From assembly GCF_036788415.1 (NCBI RefSeq), contig NZ_DAIQNN010000103.1, positions 1 to 8,460 of the forward strand: a stretch of 8,460 nt of DNA, given 5' to 3'. The notes under the pieces were generated by a model that was not told the origin of the DNA, searched no databases, and worked only from the letters and a program-made list of their open reading frames with translations. Position numbers and translations under genes: made by a program. The DNA comes from Rubrimonas sp036788415. Its GTDB lineage: Bacteria; Pseudomonadota; Alphaproteobacteria; Rhodobacterales; Rhodobacteraceae. This document shows positions 1 through 5,540 of the stretch, piece by piece. How positions within the stretch are numbered: position 1 is the stretch's first letter; each line of letters opens with the position of its first letter.

Positions 1-1
1 C

Positions 2-1021
2 CGCGCCCAGCCGCTCAAGCCGCTGTTCCAGCGCATGAGCCGCATCGTGCGCGAGTTGGCCGACGCGACCGGCAAGCAGGTTCGCCTCGTCACCGAGGGC
101 GAGTGGACCGAGGTCGACAAGACCGTGGTCGAGCGCCTCGCCGATCCGCTCACCCACATGATCCGCAACGCCATCGACCACGGGCTGGAGAGCCCCGAAG
201 CCCGAAAGATCGCCGGGAAGGACCCCGAGGGCGTCGTGAAACTCTCGGCCGCCCACCGCTCTGGCCGCGTGGTGATCGAAGTCTCCGACGACGGCGCCGG
301 GGTGAATCGCGAGAAGGTGCGCAAGATCGCGATCGACAAGGGGCTGGTTCCCGCCGACACGCCGCTGACCGATGCGGAAGTGGACAACCTGCTGTTCCTG
401 CCGGGCTTCTCGACGGTGGACAAGGTGTCGAACATCTCCGGCCGCGGCGTCGGGATGGACGTGGTCAAGAAGTCGATCCACTCGCTGTCGGGCCGCATCT
501 TCCTGAAATCGTGGCCGGGGCGCGGATCGGTCTTCACCATGTCGCTGCCGCTGACGCTCGCGGTGCTCGACGGGATGGTGGTCAGCGTGGAGGGCCAGAC
601 GCTGGTCGCGCCGCTCTCGGCCATCGTCGAGACGATGAGCCTCGACGGCGACCGGGTGCGCCCGCTCGGCGACACCGGCTCGGTGATCAAGGACCGCGAC
701 GGCTTCGTCCCGATCGTGGACACCGCCGCCGAACTCGGCTTCCGCAGTCAGCGCCGCGTCGGCGAGGAAGGCGAGCGGGGCGTCGCGCTCCTGGTGGAGA
801 GCGAGGGCGGCGGCCGCAGCGCCCTGGTGGTGGACGCGATCCAGGACCAGCGGCAGGTCGTGATCAAGAGCCTCGAGACCAATTACGGCCGCGTCCCCGG
901 CGTGGCCGCGGCGACGATCCTCGGCGACGGGCGCGTCGCCCTCATCCTCGACGTGGACATGCTGGTGGCCCGCGCCCGCGGCGACGGGGCCGGCGAACCG
1001 ATGATGACAGCAGCGGAGTGA
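2..1021 (+). CDS. cheA: Chemotaxis histidine kinase CheA, C-terminal part (5' end outside window)
   Basis: CheA autophosphorylates on a histidine in its N-terminal P1 domain (not in view) in response to receptor arrays and passes phosphate to CheY/CheB. The reading frame is open from base 2, so the ATG at 35 is internal, not the start. The 339 visible residues begin at the P3/P4 junction (RxVRELA, GKQV). The GHKL ATPase domain follows with an N box (HMIRNAIDHG, bases 155-184), a DDGAG G1 box (about 287-301), an F box (FLPGFSTV, about 395-418) and a G2 box (GRGVGMDVV, about 443-469). A CheW-like P5 domain runs from about 550 to 970 (LPLTLAVLDG..., ending LDVDMLVARA). All ATP-binding boxes look intact. 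It leads the visible operon: cheW begins 5 nt after its stop, and the GGAG serving cheW lies within the last codons of cheA. Family assignment is firm; which of possibly several CheA paralogues this is cannot be told. Confidence 0.97.
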   Translation, partial: RAQPLKPLFQRMSRIVRELADATGKQVRLVTEGEWTEVDKTVVERLADPLTHMIRNAIDHGLESPEARKIAGKDPEGVVKLSAAHRSGRVVIEVSDDGAGVNREKVRKIAIDKGLVPADTPLTDAEVDNLLFLPGFSTVDKVSNISGRGVGMDVVKKSIHSLSGRIFLKSWPGRGSVFTMSLPLTLAVLDGMVVSVEGQTLVAPLSAIVETMSLDGDRVRPLGDTGSVIKDRDGFVPIVDTAAELGFRSQRRVGEEGERGVALLVESEGGGRSALVVDAIQDQRQVVIKSLETNYGRVPGVAAATILGDGRVALILDVDMLVARARGDGAGEPMMTAAE

Positions 1022-1026
1022 AGCAG

Positions 1027-1494
1027 ATGACCGAGACCAAGGAAGCGGCGAAGGGCGACTCGCTCGAATTGGTGGCCTTTCGCATCGGCGAACAGGAATA
1101 TTGCGTGGACATCATGGCCGTGCGCGAAATCCGCGGCTGGACCCCCGCGACCACCCTGCCGCATGCGCCGACCTTCGTGCAGGGCGTGATCAACCTGCGC
1201 GGCACCGTGCTGCCGATCGTGGACCTCGCCGCAAGGCTGGGACTGGGCCGGGCCGAGCCGACGGCGCGGCACGTCACCATCGTCGTGCAGGTCAACGATC
1301 AGGTGGTCGGGCTGCTGGTGGACGCGGTGTCCGACATTCTGACCGTGTCGTCGGAGGAAATCCGCCCGACCCCGGAAGTCGCCTCCGACATCACGCGCCA
1401 GTTCGTCAAGGGCGTGTTCGCGCTCGACAATCGCATGATCAGCCTGATCGAGCTGACCGAAGTGCTGCCCAGCTTCGAGCGAGACGCCGCATGA
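1027..1494 (+). CDS. cheW: Chemotaxis coupling protein CheW
   Basis: CheW is the soluble adaptor that links chemoreceptors to the P5 domain of CheA in the cytoplasmic signalling array. This 155-residue protein is a single CheW domain of normal length: LELVAFRIGEQEY at residues 13-25, the VREI strand at 32-35, the hallmark NLRGTVLPIVDL at 56-67, and the GLLVDAVSDIL segment in the C-terminal half. The start is the ATG at 1027, preceded at 8 nt by GGAG (1015-1018) inside the end of cheA; the same frame stays open far upstream, but only as a shadow of cheA. Its stop overlaps the cheR start in an ATGA arrangement. Nothing is missing or unusual for the family. Confidence 0.96.
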   Translation: MTETKEAAKGDSLELVAFRIGEQEYCVDIMAVREIRGWTPATTLPHAPTFVQGVINLRGTVLPIVDLAARLGLGRAEPTARHVTIVVQVNDQVVGLLVDAVSDILTVSSEEIRPTPEVASDITRQFVKGVFALDNRMISLIELTEVLPSFERDAA

Positions 1495-2381
1495 TCCAGG
1501 CCGCCGCCGCCGCGACGCGCTCGACCGCCGAGTTCGTGCGGACGGCGGCGCCGCGCGAATTCGCCTTCACCGACCGCGAATTCGACAAGATCGCCAAGCG
1601 TCTCTACGAGGAGGCCGGCATCGACATGCCGCGCTCCAAGGAGCCGCTGGTCTATTCCCGTCTCGCCAAGCGCATCCGCCAGCTCGGCCTCGGCGGGTTC
1701 AAGGACTATATCGAGCTGATCGAGCGCGCGGGCACGGACGAGATCGAGCACATGCTGGTGGCGCTGACGACCAACGTCACGCGCTATTTCCGCGAGCCGC
1801 ATCATTTCGACGATCTGCGCGCCGCGATCATGCCGGGGTTGATCGAGAAGGCGCGGGCGCGGCGGAAAGTGCGGCTGTGGTCGGCGGGCTGCTCCTCGGG
1901 CGAGGAGCCCTATTCGATCGCGCTCACCGTTCTCGAGACGATGCCCGACGCGCGCAGCTTCGACGTCAAGATCCTCGCCACCGACATCAACACGCATGTG
2001 CTGCGGATGGGGCGCGCCGGCCTCTATCCGGCGCAGGCGCTGGAGCCCGCGCCCAAGGTCCTGATCGAGAAATACTTCTCCCGCGCCGAGGACGGCGTGA
2101 TGCAGGCCGGCGAAGAGCTGCGCTCGATGGTCTTCTTCCGGCCCCTCAACCTGATGGGCGACTGGCCGATGCGGGGCCAGTTCGACGTGATCTTCTGCCG
2201 CAACGTCGCGATCTATTTCGACGAAAGCACCCAGGCGACGATCTGGCGGCGGCTGGCCGAGAAGCTCGTCCCCGGCGGGCGGCTCTACATTGGCCATTCC
2301 GAGCGCATCGGCGGGCCCGCCGCGCAGATGCTGGTCACCGACGGCGTCACCTCCTATCGCCGGGCAGGGGGGGCAGTGTGA
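1491..2381 (+). CDS. cheR: Chemotaxis protein methyltransferase CheR
   Basis: CheR transfers methyl groups from S-adenosylmethionine to glutamates of chemoreceptors during adaptation. The 296-residue product has the usual two parts. The N-terminal helical domain (about 24-90) contains AGIDMPRSKE at 42-51 and RLAKRIRQLGL at 57-67. It is followed by TTNVTRYFRE (93-102), the SAM-binding motif LWSAGCSSGEEPYSIA (129-144), LATDIN (162-167), FDVIFCRNVAIYF (231-243) and GGRLYIGHSE near the C-terminus. The length is close to the E. coli enzyme, and no C-terminal TPR extension is present. The start at 1491 overlaps the cheW stop by 4 nt (ATGA), suggesting coupled translation; only a weak purine stretch precedes it. 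The first about 20 residues are low complexity (Ala-rich), so the true start could be slightly internal. Confidence 0.97.
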   Translation: MIQAAAAATRSTAEFVRTAAPREFAFTDREFDKIAKRLYEEAGIDMPRSKEPLVYSRLAKRIRQLGLGGFKDYIELIERAGTDEIEHMLVALTTNVTRYFREPHHFDDLRAAIMPGLIEKARARRKVRLWSAGCSSGEEPYSIALTVLETMPDARSFDVKILATDINTHVLRMGRAGLYPAQALEPAPKVLIEKYFSRAEDGVMQAGEELRSMVFFRPLNLMGDWPMRGQFDVIFCRNVAIYFDESTQATIWRRLAEKLVPGGRLYIGHSERIGGPAAQMLVTDGVTSYRRAGGAV

Positions 2382-2995
2382 TGGGCGCTCAGGCAGCGCA
2401 GATCGCGGAGGGGACGCGGCTCATCGCCATCGGCGCCTCCACGGGCGGCGTCGAGGCGCTGGTGCAGCTCTTGTCGGGCTTTCCGTGCGATTGTCCGCCG
2501 ACCGTCGTCGTCCAGCACATGCCGGCCTTCTTCACGGCGAATTTCGCGGGCCGGCTCGACAGCGTCTGCCGCCCGAGGGTCGCCGAGGCGTGGGATGGCG
2601 CGCCGCTCGAGCGCGGGACGATCTGGCTGGCGCCGGGCGGCGAGACGCATCTGGAAGTGGTCTGGTCGGCGCAGCGCGTCTGTCGTCTGATCGCGGCGCC
2701 GCCGGTGAACCGCCACCGCCCTTCGGTGGACGTGCTGTTCCGCTCCGTGGCGTCCGGGCTTGGGTCGCGCGCGACCGGAGCGCTGCTGACCGGAATGGGA
2801 CGCGACGGCGCGGAAGGGTTGCTGGAGATGCGCCGCGCCGGCGCCCGCACCATCGCGCAGGACCGCGACACGAGCACGATCTACGGCATGCCGCGCGCGG
2901 CGCTCGAACTGGGCGCGGTGGATTTCGGCACGCCCCTGAACCGGATCGCGGAGGCGATCTTCCCGGCGCAAGCCCCGCAGAAGGAGGCGGTCTGA
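2381..2995 (+). CDS. cheB: CheB-type protein-glutamate methylesterase, catalytic domain only
   Basis: CheB hydrolyses receptor glutamyl methyl esters (and can deamidate glutamines) to oppose CheR. This 204-residue protein contains the whole catalytic domain: GASTGG with nucleophile Ser20, QHMPAFFT with His46, and TGMGRDGAEG with Asp142. The spacings Ser-His 26 and His-Asp 96 equal those of the enteric enzyme (S164/H190/D286). The canonical N-terminal receiver domain and linker are absent: only about 11 residues precede the first strand (RLIAIGAS), and the upstream frame is a meaningless shadow of cheR, so this is not a frameshift. The start ATG at 2381 shares one base with the cheR stop (TGATG). 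An in-frame GTG sits immediately before it at 2378, and a G-run (about 2364-2372) could act as RBS. Without a receiver, activity must be constitutive or controlled in trans. Confidence 0.95.
   Translation: MGAQAAQIAEGTRLIAIGASTGGVEALVQLLSGFPCDCPPTVVVQHMPAFFTANFAGRLDSVCRPRVAEAWDGAPLERGTIWLAPGGETHLEVVWSAQRVCRLIAAPPVNRHRPSVDVLFRSVASGLGSRATGALLTGMGRDGAEGLLEMRRAGARTIAQDRDTSTIYGMPRAALELGAVDFGTPLNRIAEAIFPAQAPQKEAV
2981..2987 (+). promoter_or_regulatory. Strong Shine-Dalgarno site for the cheY-type gene
   Basis: The AAGGAGG heptamer inside the last codons of cheB is a full anti-16S match, 7 nt before the ATG at 2995. It is the best ribosome binding site in the che operon seen here and fits the receiver protein being needed in higher amounts than its neighbours. 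The expression level is an inference. Confidence 0.75.
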
Positions 2996-3384
2996 TGGCC
3001 TTGAAAGACATGCTCGAAATCGCCGTGGTGGACGACACCGCGGTCAGCCGCGGCCTGCTGGTCAATGCGCTCGAAGAGATCGGCATCCGCCATATCGAGA
3101 TCTTCAAGAACGGGGAAGAGGCGCTCGACCATCTCAAGAAGCGCCCGCGACACCTGGTGATCTCGGACCAGAACATGCCCAAGCTCGACGGGCTGGGGCT
3201 GCTGGAGGGGCTGCGCGGCTACGAGCCGACCTCGAAGATGGGCTTCGTCCTCGTGACCGGGAAGAGCGACGCGACGCTGATCGAGCGCGGGCGCAAGTTC
3301 CACATGAACAACTATCTCGAAAAACCCATCGATGCGCCGAAGATGAAGAAGTGCATCGAGGACATCGTGGGGTCGCTCGACTGA
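2995..3384 (+). CDS. Single-domain response regulator, CheY type
   Basis: A 129-residue stand-alone receiver domain, phosphorylated by CheA. It would either bind the flagellar switch or serve as a phosphate sink or partner for other che proteins. All catalytic positions are present: acidic pair Asp13-Asp14, phospho-acceptor Asp58 in SDQNMPKLDG, switch Thr88, Tyr107, and Lys110 followed by Pro111. These match E. coli CheY D12/D13, D57, T87, Y106 and K109. No output domain follows. The start is the ATG at 2995, overlapping the cheB stop by one base and preceded by AAGGAGG. Alphaproteobacteria usually have more than one CheY with different jobs, and the sequence alone does not say which this is. 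Because the CheB next door lacks its receiver, this protein could also influence CheB in trans; that is speculation. I leave the symbol blank because the number (cheY1, cheY2 and so on) cannot be assigned. Confidence 0.95.
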   Translation: MALKDMLEIAVVDDTAVSRGLLVNALEEIGIRHIEIFKNGEEALDHLKKRPRHLVISDQNMPKLDGLGLLEGLRGYEPTSKMGFVLVTGKSDATLIERGRKFHMNNYLEKPIDAPKMKKCIEDIVGSLD

Positions 3385-3923
3385 TGCAAGCGCATGCGCA
3401 ACGCAGGGTGACCGTCATCCAGGGCGAGTGGGTCGTGAGCCACGATCCCGCGCTGGTGATGACGACGATTCTCGGCTCCTGCGTGGCAGCATGCATCCGC
3501 GACCCCGAGGCGCGGATCGGGGGCATGAACCATTTCCTGCTGCCCGAGACCAACGCCTCGGTCGCCGCCAGCCGCAGTTTCGAGGCCGAGCGCTACGGCG
3601 TGCATCTGATGGAGTTGCTGGTCAACGGCCTGCTCAAGGACGGCGCGCGGCGCAACCGGCTCGAGGCGAAGCTGTTCGGCGGCTGCGCCTTCATGAGCGG
3701 GCGTTACGCGGTCGGCGCGCGCAACGTCGCCTTCGCCGAGAAGTTCCTCAAGGCCGAGGGAATCACGCTGGTCGGCGGCGACACGGGCGGGGCGCAAGGG
3801 CGGCGCATCGAATATTGGCCGGTGACCGGGCGGGCCCGGCAGATCTACCTGAAGACCCCGCCGCCGATCGAGGCGCCGCCGCCGCCGAAGGCCGTGCGCG
3901 GCGGCGAGATCGAATTGTTCTGA
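3384..3923 (+). CDS. cheD: Chemoreceptor glutamine deamidase CheD
   Basis: CheD converts specific receptor glutamines to glutamates and takes part in adaptation. The 179-residue protein has the family core: ILGSCVAACI with catalytic Cys33, Thr27 six residues before, and His50 seventeen residues after in GGMNHFLLPE. These are the spacings of the known Cys27/His44/Thr21 triad of Thermotoga CheD. RYGVHLMELLVNGLL, KLFGGCAFM, RNVAF and GGDTGGAQGRRIEYWPVTG follow. After the core comes a proline-rich linker (157-168, containing TPPPIEAPPPP) and a short acidic-hydrophobic end GGEIELF (173-179), probably a docking tail. The start ATG at 3384 shares one base with the stop of the receiver gene (TGATG); the RBS is weak, so translation is probably coupled. 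An in-frame ATG at 3351 lies inside the receiver gene and is not needed. A small unidentified gene starts 11 nt downstream. Confidence 0.96.
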   Translation: MQAHAQRRVTVIQGEWVVSHDPALVMTTILGSCVAACIRDPEARIGGMNHFLLPETNASVAASRSFEAERYGVHLMELLVNGLLKDGARRNRLEAKLFGGCAFMSGRYAVGARNVAFAEKFLKAEGITLVGGDTGGAQGRRIEYWPVTGRARQIYLKTPPPIEAPPPPKAVRGGEIELF

Positions 3924-3927
3924 GAGG
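3923..3927 (+). promoter_or_regulatory. Ribosome binding site for the small gene after cheD
   Basis: AGAGG overlaps the cheD stop codon and lies 7 nt before the ATG at 3935. This is independent support that the small unidentified reading frame is translated and that its start is correctly placed. Confidence 0.6.
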
Positions 3928-3934
3928 CTGCGCC

Positions 3935-4375
3935 ATGACGTTCCCTCCGGCGAGCAATGGAGCGCGATGCGGGGCCGAGAGTCCGCTCTCGGCGGGCCGG
4001 CGCAACGGCGCGGCGCATGAGGTGGAGCTCGCGCCGGTCTCCGAGCTTCTGGCCAATGCGGGCGCCGAGCTGCGGGGCCTGTGCGCGGCGGCCTATCAGG
4101 TCGAGGCCGCCGTCGGCGCGCTGATCGAGACGCGGGGCGCGCTCGGGTCCGAGGGGCTGCGCGGGTTGCAGGAGCTCGACCGGCTGATCCAGCACATCGA
4201 CGGGCTGGCGGATTATCTGGGGGCGCTCGCGGAGGCGTCCGGCGATCTCGGCGAAGTCGATGCGGGCGCCGCCCGCCGGCTGGTCAAGGTCGCGCGGCTC
4301 GCCGACGGTCTGGCGGGGCGGCGCGTCGCGCCGGGACCCGCCGACGATCTCGGCGACGGGGTGGAGTTCCTCTGA
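3935..4375 (+). CDS. Small che-operon protein of unknown family; candidate CheT/CheZ-like phosphatase or adaptor
   Basis: I do not recognise a named family. The 146-residue product is the last gene of the che operon, 11 nt after cheD, with an RBS (AGAGG) and a plausible ATG. Residues 1-34 look disordered. Residues about 35-65 (SELLANAGAELRGLCAAAYQ onward) and 74-100 (around LQELDRLIQHIDGLADYL) look like two amphipathic helices joined by a short turn, and a third helix may span 110-127. The second contains D82-R-L-I-Q86, a DxxxQ motif like the catalytic helix of CheZ and of S. meliloti CheT. The C-terminus (PADDLGDGVEFL) resembles the DDLLDSLGF end of E. coli CheZ that docks on CheY-P. There is no signal peptide or membrane segment, so it is cytoplasmic. 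The working hypothesis is a CheY-P phosphatase or CheR/CheY-binding regulator. The motifs are short, so this is inference; a scaffold without enzymatic activity is equally possible. That it is a real gene is well supported. Confidence 0.85.
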   Translation: MTFPPASNGARCGAESPLSAGRRNGAAHEVELAPVSELLANAGAELRGLCAAAYQVEAAVGALIETRGALGSEGLRGLQELDRLIQHIDGLADYLGALAEASGDLGEVDAGAARRLVKVARLADGLAGRRVAPGPADDLGDGVEFL

Positions 4376-4388
4376 GGCCCCGCGCGGG
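4376..4388. other. 13-bp convergent intergenic gap, no recognisable terminator
   Basis: The che operon and the leuD-side operon end facing each other. The gap contains a loopless palindrome (CCCGCGCGGG, 4379-4388), and another palindrome (CGCCGCGGCG, 4393-4402) lies just inside the minus-strand gene. Neither has a loop or a T-run, so no intrinsic terminator can be called for either side. Termination may be Rho-dependent or lie inside the opposing genes. Confidence 0.6.
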
Positions 4389-5540
4389 TCAACGCCGCGG
4401 CGCGATCACGTCCACCCAGACGAGCCGGTGATCGGAGCTTGCGATCCGGTCGCCCTCGCCGACGAGGCGGCGCAGCCTGTCGCCGGGCGCCGGCCAGAAC
4501 ACGCCCGACCCCGCGATCTCCAACTCCGCGGACGGCAGGACGAAATCGACACGGAGCGCGCCGGGGCCTTCGGGCGGCTTGCGGAACGCGGCGGTGTCGA
4601 GTGCCGGGTCGCCGGCATGTCCCGGATCGGCCGCCGCCGCGCCGCCCGCGCTGCGGGGCTGTGGATCGGTCAGGCGGGGATGGGCGAGCAGGGCCGCGAT
4701 GGCCTCGCGCCGCCCGTCGCCGTCGGCGGGGTCGGCGTTGAGGTCGCCGAGCAGGGCGAAGGGCGCGGTCGCTGCCCCGCCGCGCACGCCCTGATCGTCG
4801 GTCATCCAGTCCTCGCCGGACAGATAGCGCGTCCAGAATCCGATCTCGTCGGCGTTGCGACGCCCGTTCGCGTCCTCCGGCCCGTCGAAGACCGGGGGCG
4901 TGGGGTGGCTGGCGAGGATGCGCAGCTCGCCGCCGGGCGCGGCGATCCCGATATCCCAATGGCTCTTGGAGGAGAGGCGCAGGGCGGCTTCGGCCTCGGG
5001 CGCGTAGTGACCGGGCGGGATGAGGTTTTCGGGCATCTGCGACCAGAGCAGCGTCTGGAACGTGCGCGCCCCGGCGATGGGAAAGCGGCTGAGCAGCGCC
5101 ATCGCGTAATGGCCCTCGTGCAGCCCGAACCCTTGCGCGTCGCGCGGGCGGCGCACCTCGCCGTCGCCGTCGAGGTCGTGGCCGGTCAGCAGGCCGGTGT
5201 TGGAGGGCGGCGCGAAGCTGTGGGGGTAGTCGATCCCCTCGGCGCCGCGGCGGCCCTCGCGCAACGTCTCGACGAACAGGCCGAGCGCCGTTCCCGCGTC
5301 GTCCCGGTCGATCTCGAGCAACAGCACGATGTCGGGGCGGACGCGCTGGACGATCTCGGCGACGGCGTCGATCTGGCGGGAGCCGAGGCGCAACTCATGG
5401 GCGAGGGCGCCTGCGACGTCGCGACTCAGCGCCGTGTTGAAGACCGCCACGCGCAGCGCGCCGGGGGCGGGAGGCGGGGGATCGGCCAGCGCCGCCCCCG
5501 CCGCGAGCAGCAGGGCCGCGGTCAGGCCGCGCCGAGCCAA
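4389..5540 (-). CDS. Secreted endonuclease/exonuclease/phosphatase (EEP) superfamily protein
   Basis: The 383-residue product (from the chosen start) belongs to the metal-dependent EEP fold (DNase I, phosphodiesterases, lipid phosphatases). Visible active-site elements are VAVFNT with Asn35, DIVLLLEID with metal ligand Glu76, SRFPI, ILASHP with His212, LLGDLNADP with Asp266/Asn268, RVDFVLPS, and the terminal SSDHRLVWVDV with Asp370/His371. An EF-hand-like acidic loop, DLDGDGEV, lies at about 122-129. The frame stays open to 5849 but overlaps leuD there, where the translation is Arg-rich nonsense. The best start is TTG at 5540, giving ARR followed by a hydrophobic core and ALA|D, a good Sec signal peptide. 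The alternative GTG at 5450 would remove it. This start overlaps the leuD 3' end by 19 nt and has no evident RBS, so translation is probably coupled to leuD. The product is likely periplasmic or extracellular. The substrate cannot be inferred; a role in leucine synthesis is unlikely. Confidence 0.88.
   Translation of the reverse strand: MARRGLTAALLLAAGAALADPPPPAPGALRVAVFNTALSRDVAGALAHELRLGSRQIDAVAEIVQRVRPDIVLLLEIDRDDAGTALGLFVETLREGRRGAEGIDYPHSFAPPSNTGLLTGHDLDGDGEVRRPRDAQGFGLHEGHYAMALLSRFPIAGARTFQTLLWSQMPENLIPPGHYAPEAEAALRLSSKSHWDIGIAAPGGELRILASHPTPPVFDGPEDANGRRNADEIGFWTRYLSGEDWMTDDQGVRGGAATAPFALLGDLNADPADGDGRREAIAALLAHPRLTDPQPRSAGGAAAADPGHAGDPALDTAAFRKPPEGPGALRVDFVLPSAELEIAGSGVFWPAPGDRLRRLVGEGDRIASSDHRLVWVDVIAPRR

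Noticed and set aside
35..37. ATG at 35 as the start of a short stand-alone kinase
   Set aside because: The frame is open to the left edge, and the residues before it (QPLKPLFQR) are the normal CheA sequence leading into RxVRELA, so the gene is cut by the window edge.
103..1026. Long open frame upstream of cheW in the same frame
   Set aside because: It overlaps cheA in another frame and translates to Arg/Gly/Pro-rich sequence without domains. This is typical of GC-rich DNA; only the part from 1027 is CheW.
1877..2380. Possible frameshifted receiver domain in front of cheB
   Set aside because: The upstream frame is Arg/Ala-rich antiframe of cheR and has none of the receiver residues (DD, D, T, K). 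cheR is complete over the same bases, so cheB is truly receiver-less rather than broken.
4379..4402. Two GC palindromes near the convergent stops as intrinsic terminators
   Set aside because: They have no loop between arms and no following T-run on either strand, so they do not meet the pattern of an intrinsic terminator.
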